Source: Lentzea terrae (GTDB lineage Bacteria; Actinomycetota; Actinomycetes; Mycobacteriales; Pseudonocardiaceae). Taken from it: a stretch of 64,000 nucleotides of DNA. Under the pieces are notes generated by a model. The model was not told the DNA's origin, made no database searches, and was given only the letters and a program-made list of their open reading frames with translations. The stretch is from assembly GCF_003265345.1 (NCBI RefSeq), contig NZ_QFWW01000001.1:584427-648426 (forward strand), given 5' to 3'. Every line of letters begins with the position of its first letter. The stretch's first letter is position 1. The position numbers were made by a program, and so were the translations under genes. Shown one piece after another: positions 35,794 through 43,667 of the stretch.

Positions 35794-36219
35794 ATGAAGC
35801 TCGCAGCTCGTGCGTTCGTCGGCATCATGGCCTGGGCACTCGCCACCGTCATGGCGATGACGACTGCCCAGGCCGCACCGGCGGTGTACACCATCCAGCT
35901 CGTGACCTGCGACGTCGTGGACGCGCGCACCGACGCCCGAGTCGAGGCCCGGCTGAACGGCGACATCTCCAGCGGGTGGCTCGTCCTCGACCACGGGGAC
36001 GACCCCCACGAGAGCGGCTGGACCGACTCGTACACCTTCACCATGCAGCGCTTGGGCCCGATCAGGTCAGTCGACATCGCGGTCAACCCCAACGGTGACC
36101 CCTGGTGCCTCGAAGAGGTCATCGTGCGCGGCCCGGACGGCGTGACCGTCCACCCGTACCACAACTGGCTGATCCGGCAGTACCCGAAGTGGTCCCCGCT
36201 CCGCCTGCAGGCGGTCTGA
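35794..36219 (+). CDS. Secreted PLAT/LH2-like domain protein, copy 2
   Basis: The 141-residue product has its own signal peptide (AFVGIMAWALATVMAMTTAQA). The mature part aligns end to end with copy 1: VDARTDARVEARLNG, SSGWLVLDHGDDPHESGWTD, PWCLEEVIVRGPDGVT, HPYHNWLI. The aspartates, tryptophans and two cysteines are kept, so both copies are probably functional, while surface residues differ widely. It may give redundant or antigenically distinct variants. Confidence 0.75.
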   Translation: MKLAARAFVGIMAWALATVMAMTTAQAAPAVYTIQLVTCDVVDARTDARVEARLNGDISSGWLVLDHGDDPHESGWTDSYTFTMQRLGPIRSVDIAVNPNGDPWCLEEVIVRGPDGVTVHPYHNWLIRQYPKWSPLRLQAV

Positions 36220-36227
36220 TCCAGGCT

Positions 36228-36263
36228 CCCGGTGGCACGTCCGTCGGACGGGTCACCGGGTTT
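36228..36263. terminator. Bidirectional terminator between PLAT copy 2 and RipA
   Basis: CCCGGTG (36228-36234) pairs with CACCGGG (36254-36260), with an inner CGTCCG-t-CGGACG stem, followed by TTT. It abuts the stop codon of the convergent NlpC/P60 gene. Confidence 0.75.
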
Positions 36264-37561
36264 CACAGCATGCGCGTCACGTACGGCATGATCCCGCCGT
36301 ACCGCACGGGCGAAATCCGCACCACAGCCCCGGAATGCGGCGCCTCGACCATCATGCCGCCGCCCAGGTACAACGCCACGTGCGTACCGCCGCCGGGACC
36401 CCAGAAGATCATGTCGCCCGGCGCCATCTGCGACAGCGGCACCTTGCGGCCCGAGTTGTACTGATAGCCGCTGTAGTGCGGCAGATAGACGCCGACTCCG
36501 GCGAACGCGTACATCATCAGCCCCGAGCAGTCGAAGCCGATCTTGCGGTAGTCGCCGTACGAGTCGGCCACGCCACCGTCACGAACGCCATAAGTGGGCC
36601 CGTTGTAGTTGCCACCGCCCCACGCGTAGATGACACCGCGCTGCGCCAACGCCCGGTTGATGACCGTCTGCACGCGACTCCCAGACGGCGCGGCGGCAGC
36701 CACGGGCCGTTGCGGAGCAGGCGCCTGGGCAGCAGCCGCAGCGGCCGCAGCCCGACGAGCGTTCTCTTCTTCTTCGCGCTTCTTCGCGTCGACCCACTGG
36801 TCGTACTGACGTCGTTGCGCCTCAAGGCCGTTGACCTCACCGCGCGCAGCGACGAGCTCACGTTCGACAGCGTCCTTGTTGGACTGCAGCTCGGAAGTCG
36901 CGGCCGCCTGGGCGTTGTGCGCGTCCGCGGCCACCTGCTGCGCCTGCTCGGCCACCTTCTTGGCCTCGTCGGCGGCAGCCTGCTTCGACTCGGCCTTCTG
37001 CAGCGCTGCCCGCGCGGCGGCGTCGAGGTTCGCGGCGGTGCCCTGGTCGCGGGTCACCTGGTCCAGCCGGTTCAGGCTGGACGACGACACGGCCTCCAGC
37101 AGCTGGGCACGCGCGAGCAGGTCCTCCGGCGACTTGGCGCCGAAGTACGCGGAGAACGAACCGACCGTGCTGCCCTGCGCGTAGGAAGCGGCCGCGAACT
37201 CGTCCAGCGCCCGACGGCTCTCCTCAACGGCCTTGGAGGCGGCATCGGCCTGCACCCGCGCGGCCGTGGCCTCCCGGCGAGCAGCCTCGGCCTCCGAGAT
37301 CGCCGTCTCCAGGTCGACGCGGGCCTTGTTGGCGAGCTCGCGCTTGTAGGCGACGTCGTCCATCAGCTCTTGCAGGCGTGACTCGGCCTGGGTCAGCCGG
37401 CCGGTCAGCTCGCCCACGCGGGCGGCCTTCGCGTCGGCCTCCGCCCGTGACGCCGAGATCTCGGAGTCGCTCGGGTTCGGAGGGGGCGGCGGCACGGCAT
37501 TGGCGGTCCCCGTGAGGACAGCCGTCAGGAACACCAACACGGCGGAGAGTCGTGTCAACAC
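36263..37561 (-). CDS. ripA: NlpC/P60 peptidoglycan endopeptidase (RipA-like)
   Basis: The 432-residue product has a signal peptide (residues 1-22), a long coiled coil (about 35-275, rich in Ala/Glu/Lys), a proline/alanine hinge and an NlpC/P60 domain. The domain carries catalytic cysteine in IGFDCSGLMMYAF and histidines in GGTHVALYLGGG and EAPHSG. It cleaves the D-Glu-mDAP peptide bond in the cell wall, mostly at the septum, and the coiled coil presumably keeps it inactive until activated. The GTG at 37561 follows a GGAGGTGAT ribosome-binding site. It lies 11 kb from moxR, whereas in mycobacteria ripA/ripB lie directly upstream of it. Confidence 0.88.
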   Translation of the reverse strand: MLTRLSAVLVFLTAVLTGTANAVPPPPPNPSDSEISASRAEADAKAARVGELTGRLTQAESRLQELMDDVAYKRELANKARVDLETAISEAEAARREATAARVQADAASKAVEESRRALDEFAAASYAQGSTVGSFSAYFGAKSPEDLLARAQLLEAVSSSSLNRLDQVTRDQGTAANLDAAARAALQKAESKQAAADEAKKVAEQAQQVAADAHNAQAAATSELQSNKDAVERELVAARGEVNGLEAQRRQYDQWVDAKKREEEENARRAAAAAAAAQAPAPQRPVAAAAPSGSRVQTVINRALAQRGVIYAWGGGNYNGPTYGVRDGGVADSYGDYRKIGFDCSGLMMYAFAGVGVYLPHYSGYQYNSGRKVPLSQMAPGDMIFWGPGGGTHVALYLGGGMMVEAPHSGAVVRISPVRYGGIMPYVTRML

Positions 37562-37989
37562 TGGACATCACCTCCGACCGCATTAGACCAATCAGACTCA
37601 TTCGGCGCATCCGGAACTAACGCACCGTCAACCACACGTGTCCCAGTGGAACACGCGCGGTGGTCCTTTTGGGACGATCGGAGTCCGGCGTGTCGCACGA
37701 CTGGGCTAGCGGATCAGATCCGTGACGCGGGCCAGGCGCGAGCACTGCTCACGTTCTTCGGGTCGATCCACGAGACGTGCCACCGCTTCGACCATTCCAC
37801 CTGGCGGGAGTGTCACATCGGAGCCGTGGTCCGATCCCCTCGCGCAGTCCATGCACGCCGTGTCCACCTAGGACTCATCGGGACAAGTCGGACGTTCTCG
37901 CAGCGCGCCACCCAGCCAGGAGATCTCACAGGTGGCGGCCGGCTGGTGGCCCGCCAGCAGCCTGGCCAGGTCCGGGTGGCGCGCACCCA
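37562..37989. other. 428-bp intergenic region
   Basis: Between the RipA start and the acyl-CoA synthetase stop I find no gene beyond one weak small ORF (37706-37867). A longer plus-strand frame from 37646 has no family resemblance and poor codon character. The RipA promoter must be near 37562-37640. An inverted CGGAGC...GGTCCG pair near 37820 is weak. Confidence 0.5.
37706..37867 (-). CDS. Possible small ORF (48-53 residues)
   Basis: A GTG at 37867 (after an in-frame TAG) or ATG at 37852 opens a short frame with the balanced, helical sequence GGMVEAVARLVDRPEEREQC, ending in a leucine-isoleucine tail. A weak AGGTGG-like site precedes the ATG start. It might be a small downstream gene of the acyl-CoA synthetase transcript, or chance; only codon-position GC and conservation could tell. 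Confidence 0.25.
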   Translation of the reverse strand: MDTACMDCARGSDHGSDVTLPPGGMVEAVARLVDRPEEREQCSRLARVTDLIR

Positions 37990-39504
37990 CTAGTTCACGC
38001 CGCGGTCGCGCCCCGCCCAGTACGGCTCGCGCAGCTTGAACTTCTGGATCTTGCCGGTCGCCGTGCGCGGGATCGAGTCGCGGAACTCCACCGACGTCGG
38101 CGCCTTGTACCCGGCGAGCCGCTCCTTGCAGTGCTTGATCAGGTCCGCTTCCGTGACATCACCGGAGCGCACGACCAGCGCCTTGATCGTTTCACCCCAC
38201 TTCTCGTCGGGCACGCCGATGACCGCGACCTCCGCGACGGCCGGGTGCGAGAACAGGCAGTCCTCCACCTCGATCGACGACACGTTCTCGCCGCCGGTGA
38301 TGATCACGTCCTTCTTGCGGTCCGAGATCGTCAGGTAGCCCTCGTCGTCGAAGAAGCCGCCGTCGCCGGTGCGGAACCAGCCGTCCTCGATCGCGTCGGA
38401 GGTCGCCGAGGGGTTTTCCCAGTAGCCCTCCATCACCACGTTCGACCGCGCCAGCACCTCGCCGTCCGCGGAGATCCGCAGCTGTGCGCCCAACGCCGGC
38501 GCGCCCGCCCGCGACTGCTTGCGCGCCTTTTCCTCACCTGAAGGACCAGGCTGGGCCCGGTTGAAGGTGAGCAGCGGCGCCGTCTCGGTCAGGCCGTAGA
38601 TCTGCAGGAACTCCCACCCAAGCTCCTCGGTCACGCGCTGGATCGTGCGCGAGGGCGGCGGCGCACCGGCGCACACGATCCGTACGCGGTCACGGCCGGG
38701 AATCTCGCCGTCCCACGACGCAGCAGCGTCCAGCACGGCGTTCCACACGGCCGGTGCGCCGCACATCAGCGTGACGCCGTGGTCGCGCACACGGCGCAAG
38801 ATCTCGGCACCGTCCACCTTGCGCAGCACCACCTGCGGCACGCCGAGGCCCGCGAGACCGAACGGCATGCCCCAGCCGTTGCAGTGGAACATCGGCAGGA
38901 CGTGCATGTACACGTCGCCCTCCCACGCACGTGTGTGCATGGCGAACGTGACCGCGTTCAGCCAGATGTTGCGGTGCGTGAGCTGCACGCCCTTGGGCCG
39001 TGCGGTGGTGCCGGACGTGTAGTTGATGGTCGCGGTCGCGTCCTCCGAGGGCGCGCTCCACGGCCGTGGCTCCACATCGAACCGGAGCAGCGACTCCGAC
39101 TCCTCACCGAACGTGACCCGGTGCCGCGCCGTCACGTCGTCCAGCGACAGCTCCGGGTCGACGAACAACGCCGACGCGCCGCTGTGCTCGACGATGTACT
39201 TCACCTCGTCAGGGCGCAGGCGGAAGTTCACCGGCACGCAGATCCGCCCGCTGCCGGGCACGGCGTGCAGCAGCTCCAGCAGCCGCGCGGAGTTGTGGCT
39301 GACGACGGCGATCCGCTCGCCCTCGCCGATGCCCAGTGCGTCGAACCCGGCCTGCCACGCGCGCACACGGGTCGCCATCTCCGCATACGTCGTCGTCTCG
39401 ACCGGCTTGGCCGGCTGGTCGGGTTCGTCGATGGTCGCGGTCGTCGCTCCGAACGCGAACGATGCCCGGTCCAGGAAGTCCGTGGTGATCAGCGGTACGC
39501 GCAT
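37990..39504 (-). CDS. Acyl-CoA synthetase (AMP-forming ligase)
   Basis: The 504-residue product has the AMP-binding P-loop YTSGTTARPKGV (about 168-179), QIYGLTETAP, and the A8 region DGWFRTGDGG-x-ISDRKKDVIITGGENVSS. The C-terminal acylatable lysine sits in PRTATGKIQKF. It activates a fatty or aromatic acid through an acyl-AMP to the CoA thioester. The ATG at 39504 (MRVPLITTDFLDRA) matches family starts. A sirtuin gene lies 10 bases upstream on the same strand, so the modifying lysine and its deacylase are probably made together. Confidence 0.9.
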   Translation of the reverse strand: MRVPLITTDFLDRASFAFGATTATIDEPDQPAKPVETTTYAEMATRVRAWQAGFDALGIGEGERIAVVSHNSARLLELLHAVPGSGRICVPVNFRLRPDEVKYIVEHSGASALFVDPELSLDDVTARHRVTFGEESESLLRFDVEPRPWSAPSEDATATINYTSGTTARPKGVQLTHRNIWLNAVTFAMHTRAWEGDVYMHVLPMFHCNGWGMPFGLAGLGVPQVVLRKVDGAEILRRVRDHGVTLMCGAPAVWNAVLDAAASWDGEIPGRDRVRIVCAGAPPPSRTIQRVTEELGWEFLQIYGLTETAPLLTFNRAQPGPSGEEKARKQSRAGAPALGAQLRISADGEVLARSNVVMEGYWENPSATSDAIEDGWFRTGDGGFFDDEGYLTISDRKKDVIITGGENVSSIEVEDCLFSHPAVAEVAVIGVPDEKWGETIKALVVRSGDVTEADLIKHCKERLAGYKAPTSVEFRDSIPRTATGKIQKFKLREPYWAGRDRGVN

Positions 39505-39514
39505 GGGATCGACC

Positions 39515-40324
39515 CTACGACCACGTACTCGGATCTCCCCAGGACGAGAATCGGCCTCCCCCGGATGGAGGAACGGAGCTGAGGTCGGGCAGCACCTCGC
39601 CGACCGGTTCGTGCAGGACAACGGCCGCCAACGCGTCGTACGGCGTCGGTTCGGCGTTGCAGATGATCACCTGGGCACCGGCGCGCGCAGCCAGCGGAAC
39701 GAGCCCGGCGGCGGGCTGCACGGACAGCGACGTTCCGGCCACGAGCAGCACGTCGCAGTCGAGCGCGGCGAGCCGGGCGCGGCGCAGCACCTCGCCGTCG
39801 AGCTCCTGCCCGAACGAGATCGTGGCGGACTTGAGGACGCCCCCGCACCGCAGGCAACCCGGCTCCGGCTCGCCCTCGGCGACGCGCTTCAACGCGTCGC
39901 GCATCGGGCCCGTGGCACCACATCCGAGGCAGACGGTCGCGTGCAGCGTGCCGTGCAGCTCCAGCACCCGGTGCGGGTCGGAGCCGGCTTTCTGGTGCAG
40001 GCCGTCGATGTTCTGCGTGACGACGGTGCGCAGCCGCCCGGATCGTTCCAGCTCCACCAACGCCTTGTGCGCCGGATTGGGCTTCGCCGTCCACACGGGA
40101 CTGTCGAGCCGCGTCCGCCAGGCCAGCCGGCGCACTTCGGGATCGGAGAGGTAGGCGTCCAACGAAGCGGTGCGCCCGGCGTCGGCGTCTCGCGTCCACA
40201 ACCCGTCCGGGCCGCGGAAGTCCGGGATGCCCGAATCGGTGGAGACGCCGGCGCCGGTCAGCACCGTGATCCGGTGTGCGGACGCGACCAGCGCCCGTGC
40301 CGCTGTGCACGCCTGCGAAGCCAT
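39515..40324 (-). CDS. NAD-dependent deacylase (sirtuin, CobB/Sir2)
   Basis: The 269-residue product has the NAD pocket GAGVSTDSGIPDFRG (about 24-38), TQNIDGLHQKAG, catalytic histidine in LHGTLHATVC and two CxxC zinc pairs (CLGC, CLRC). Near the C-terminus GTSLSVQPAAGL binds NAD. It removes acyl groups from lysines. Known bacterial sirtuins reactivate acyl-CoA synthetases by deacylating the very lysine found in the downstream protein, so the pairing is functionally suggestive. Confidence 0.93.
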   Translation of the reverse strand: MASQACTAARALVASAHRITVLTGAGVSTDSGIPDFRGPDGLWTRDADAGRTASLDAYLSDPEVRRLAWRTRLDSPVWTAKPNPAHKALVELERSGRLRTVVTQNIDGLHQKAGSDPHRVLELHGTLHATVCLGCGATGPMRDALKRVAEGEPEPGCLRCGGVLKSATISFGQELDGEVLRRARLAALDCDVLLVAGTSLSVQPAAGLVPLAARAGAQVIICNAEPTPYDALAAVVLHEPVGEVLPDLSSVPPSGGGRFSSWGDPSTWS

Positions 40325-40341
40325 CGGTTCACACTAGTCCG

Positions 40342-40794
40342 GTGCGCAGCGCAGTGGGAGCCGCCATCGCGGCAGTGGGCCTGATCACTTCCATCACCGG
40401 AACCTTCTTGCCGTGGCTCAAGTCCGGCATGACCACGAGGGACAGTTACGAGGTGCTTTCGCTGCGTGATCTGGCCGGGTTGGACGGGGTGGCGGGCAGC
40501 GTCGTCACGTCCATCTGGGTTGGTCTCACGCCGCTCGCCATGATCGCGGCAGCCCTGTACGTGGTCCGTTTTCGCCGAATTGCCGCGTGCACCGGACTTC
40601 TCTTTGGCACGATCAGTGGAACCGTGGCCCTACTAGCCGCGGTCCAAGGGGATAGCAAGGGTGCTTTGGTCGGAATCAGCATCGCCGGACCAGCCGTCAC
40701 CCTTGCCGGTGCCGTACTGACGATCGTGGGGGCGATCACGGTGCTCACCTCCAACAGGCGCAGCGCAGTGAGAACTCCGGGAGGGAATCCGTGA
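40342..40794 (+). CDS. Four-helix membrane protein, unknown
   Basis: The 150-residue product has four hydrophobic segments (about 4-24, 55-76, 80-101, 112-133) connected by short polar loops (SGMTTRDSYEVLSLRDLAG outside or inside). No family was identified. The GTG start is 18 bases from the sirtuin start on the other strand. The next gene's GTG overlaps its stop, so the two are made together. Confidence 0.65.
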   Translation: MRSAVGAAIAAVGLITSITGTFLPWLKSGMTTRDSYEVLSLRDLAGLDGVAGSVVTSIWVGLTPLAMIAAALYVVRFRRIAACTGLLFGTISGTVALLAAVQGDSKGALVGISIAGPAVTLAGAVLTIVGAITVLTSNRRSAVRTPGGNP

Positions 40795-42281
40795 GCTACC
40801 CAGGTGGTGGCGGCGGCCAGTGGCAGCCGCAGCAGAACCCGCAGCAGGGCGGCCATCCGCAGCAGGGTGGTTACCCGCAGCAGCAGCCGCAGCAGGGTGG
40901 TTACCCCCAGCAGGGCGGCTACCAGCAGGGTCCGCCGCAGACCGGGCCGCAGGGCTTCCCGCAGCAGGGCTACCCCCAGACGGGTCCGCAGGGGTTTCCG
41001 CAGCAGGGCTTCGACCAGCAGCCGTACGGCTACGCCCCGATGGGCGGCGAGCCGCCGAAGAAGAAGCGCACCGGCCTGGTCATCACGGCCGTCGTCGCCG
41101 TGCTGCTGCTCGTGGGCGGCGCTGTCACGTTCTTCGCGCTGAAGAAGTCCGACCCGGCGGCGAACGCGGGCCAGGACACCCCGGCCGTCGCGGCGAAGAA
41201 CCTCATCGAGCAGCTCGGCAGCGGTGACGTCGTCGGCATCACGGCGTCGCTGGCGCCGGCCGAGGCCGCGTTGTCGAAGGACTACCTGGACTCGATGACG
41301 AAGGAGATGAAGCGGCTCGAGATCCTCAAGCCCGACGCCGATCCGAACAAGATGTCGGGCATCGAGTTCAAGAGCGAGAACATCAAGTTCGACGAGGCCA
41401 AGGCCGAGAAGATCAACGACCACCTCACCATCAACAAGCTGGTCGAGGGCAAGATCACGGTCACCTCGGACATCTCGAAGGTCCCGCTGACCGACAAGCT
41501 GATGGACGCGATCGGCGACAAGGTCAGCATGACCAAGTCCGAGACGAAGACCTGGGACATCACCGCCGAGGTCCAGAAGCGCGGCACGCCGATCGGCATC
41601 GCGACGATCAAGGTCGGCGACGAGTGGTACCCGAGCGCCTTCTACACCATCGCCAACGTGGCGCTGGAGGAGGAGAAGCTCAAGTGGCCGCAGAAGGGCT
41701 TCGACCCGCAGGGCGCCGCTTCGGCGCAGGAAGCGGCCAAGCAGCTCGTCACCGCCGCGATGGACGGCGACCTGAAGACGGTCATCTCGCTGCTGCCGCC
41801 GGACGAGGCCGGTGTGCTGCAGGACCTCGGCCCGCTGCTGCTGGACCAGGCGGGCAAGATGGGCCCGACCGGCGCCAAGCTGAACGAGCTGGAGACCGAC
41901 GTCAAGGACGTCACCGGTGGCAAGCAGGTCACCATCAAGAAGCTGTCGGTGACCGTCGAGGGCGAGACCGTCACGGTCGTGCGCGAGGGTGACTGCTACG
42001 CGGCCGAGGTGCCCGGCCAGGGCTCGCAGAAGCTGTGCGCCGACGAGATCACGCAGCTCATGAACCAGCAGGGCCGCGGCAAGATCCCGGCCGCGGCGGT
42101 CGAGGTCATCGGCCGGGTGGCGGCGTCGGTCATGAAGAGCGGTGTCGGCGTGGTCGCGACCGAGGTCGGCGGCAAGTGGTACGTGAGCCCGGTCCGCTCG
42201 TACTACGAGCTGGCGCTGACGGTGTTCCGCGGCTTCGAGCCCAAGGACGTCGACGCGTTGATCGAGCTGCTCAAGAAGTAA
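40791..42281 (+). CDS. Gln/Pro/Gly-rich membrane-anchored extracytoplasmic protein
   Basis: The 496-residue product has a low-complexity N-terminus of about 90 residues, built from GGYPQQ/PQTGPQGFPQQ repeats. A lysine patch (KKKR) and one membrane helix (TGLVITAVVAVLLLVGGAVTFFAL, ~100-120) follow, then a ~375-residue extracytoplasmic part with two similar modules (SAQEAAKQLVTAAM versus VAAKNLIEQLGSG). The layout recalls mycobacterial DUF4878/Lpp-like lipid-trafficking and Ser/Thr-kinase-associated proteins, but the family is not recognised. It is translationally coupled to the four-helix protein and ends at a strong terminator. Confidence 0.72.
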   Translation: MSYPGGGGGQWQPQQNPQQGGHPQQGGYPQQQPQQGGYPQQGGYQQGPPQTGPQGFPQQGYPQTGPQGFPQQGFDQQPYGYAPMGGEPPKKKRTGLVITAVVAVLLLVGGAVTFFALKKSDPAANAGQDTPAVAAKNLIEQLGSGDVVGITASLAPAEAALSKDYLDSMTKEMKRLEILKPDADPNKMSGIEFKSENIKFDEAKAEKINDHLTINKLVEGKITVTSDISKVPLTDKLMDAIGDKVSMTKSETKTWDITAEVQKRGTPIGIATIKVGDEWYPSAFYTIANVALEEEKLKWPQKGFDPQGAASAQEAAKQLVTAAMDGDLKTVISLLPPDEAGVLQDLGPLLLDQAGKMGPTGAKLNELETDVKDVTGGKQVTIKKLSVTVEGETVTVVREGDCYAAEVPGQGSQKLCADEITQLMNQQGRGKIPAAAVEVIGRVAASVMKSGVGVVATEVGGKWYVSPVRSYYELALTVFRGFEPKDVDALIELLKK

Positions 42282-42301
42282 GTTTTCGCAGTTCGGCCCA
42301 G

Positions 42302-42337
42302 GCCCTGTCACCCGCAACAGCGCGGTGACAGGGCTTT
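42302..42337 (+). terminator. Rho-independent-type terminator
   Basis: GCCCTGTCACC (42302-42312) pairs perfectly with GGTGACAGGGC (42324-42334) across an 11-base loop, followed by TTT. Confidence 0.85.
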
Positions 42338-42365
42338 GGCAGGTCGTGGGCCGAACCTCGTGGCC

Positions 42366-43667
42366 ATGGACACTCAGGTTCTGATCATCGGCGCCGGCCC
42401 GACCGGCCTCACGCTCGCACTCGACCTCTCCCGCCGCGGCGTCCCGTTCCGCATCGTCGACGCCTCGGCCGCACCGTTCGCCGGTTCGCGCGGCAAGGGC
42501 CTGCAGCCGCGGTCGATGGAGGTCTTCCACGACCTGGGCGTCATCGAGCCGATCCTCGCCTCCGGCCGGTTCCACATGAAGATGCGCGTCTACAACGGAC
42601 GCGAGGTGCTGCGCGAGTGGGACGTGCACGAGGGGCGCCACCCCACCACCGACCGCCCGTACGCGAGCACCATGCTCATCCCGCAGTTCCGCGTCGAGCA
42701 GATCCTCCGCGACGCGCTGCCGCAGCCGGTCGAGTACGGCATGCCGCTCACGTCGTTCGTCCAGGACGACAACGGGGTCACCGCGGTGATCGGCTCAGAA
42801 CCGGTGCGCGCCAAGTACCTCGTCGGCTGTGACGGCGGGAAGTCGTTCGTGCGCAAGCACCTCGGCGTGCAGTTCGTCGGCGAGACCCACGAGGACAAGC
42901 AGATGCTCGTCGGTGACGTGCGGGTCTCCGGACTCGACCGCGAGCACTGGCACAGCTGGGGCGGCGGCATCGACAAGTGGCTCGCCCTGTGCCCGCTGCC
43001 CGGCACCGATCTCTTCCAGTTCCAGTCGACCGGCGAGGGCGAGCCGTCCTTCGAGCTGTACCGGCGAATCGTCCGCGAGCGCACCGGCCTGGATGACGTC
43101 GTGCTGCACGACGCGACGTGGATGTCGTTGTACCGCACCAACATCCGCATGGTCGACCGGTTCCGCGTCGGCCGGGTGTTCCTCGCCGGCGACGCTGCGC
43201 ACGTGCACTCCCCCGCCGGCGCGCAGGGCATGAACACCGGCATCCAGGACGCCTACAACCTGGGCTGGAAGCTCGGGATGGAGACGCTGCTCGACACCTA
43301 CGAGGCCGAGCGGAAGCCCGTCGCGGAGTGGTTGCTGGGCATGACGACCAGGATCATGACGTCCGGCAAACCGTTCGAGCAGCGCGACGACGAAACGCTG
43401 CAGCTGTCGCTGTCGTACCGGACCTCGGACGGTCCCGGCCTGCAGCCCGGCGACCGCATGCCCGACGGCCACACCGACCAGGGCCGCGTCTTCGACCTGT
43501 TGCGCGGCCCCGACTTCGTGACGCTGGACTTCCCGGACGGCCCGGTGCTGGTGCGCCCGGACGGCTACGTCGCCGCGATCGGCAGGTCAGCGATCGACGC
43601 CTACTTCGGCGCGAACCCGGTCACGCAGCTGCACCACCGCAGGGTCGCTGCTCGGTCCGCCGCGTAG
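42366..43667 (+). CDS. FAD-dependent aromatic monooxygenase
   Basis: The 433-residue product has GxGxxG FAD loop IIGAGPTGLTLALDL (7-21), DG motif VGCDGGKS (about 155) and GD motif VFLAGDAAHVHSPAGAQGMN (about 277), diagnostic of PHBH/TetX-type hydroxylases. It should hydroxylate an aromatic or polyketide substrate with NADPH and O2. The C-terminal thioredoxin-like domain of the larger members is mostly missing. Its 3' end overlaps the convergent regulator by 81 bases. Confidence 0.88.
   Translation: MDTQVLIIGAGPTGLTLALDLSRRGVPFRIVDASAAPFAGSRGKGLQPRSMEVFHDLGVIEPILASGRFHMKMRVYNGREVLREWDVHEGRHPTTDRPYASTMLIPQFRVEQILRDALPQPVEYGMPLTSFVQDDNGVTAVIGSEPVRAKYLVGCDGGKSFVRKHLGVQFVGETHEDKQMLVGDVRVSGLDREHWHSWGGGIDKWLALCPLPGTDLFQFQSTGEGEPSFELYRRIVRERTGLDDVVLHDATWMSLYRTNIRMVDRFRVGRVFLAGDAAHVHSPAGAQGMNTGIQDAYNLGWKLGMETLLDTYEAERKPVAEWLLGMTTRIMTSGKPFEQRDDETLQLSLSYRTSDGPGLQPGDRMPDGHTDQGRVFDLLRGPDFVTLDFPDGPVLVRPDGYVAAIGRSAIDAYFGANPVTQLHHRRVAARSAA

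Noticed and set aside
40800-41040. DNA repeats of CAGCAGGG type as a possible satellite or CRISPR-like array
   Set aside because: They simply encode the GGYPQQ/PQTGPQGFPQQ low-complexity N-terminus; no spacer structure.
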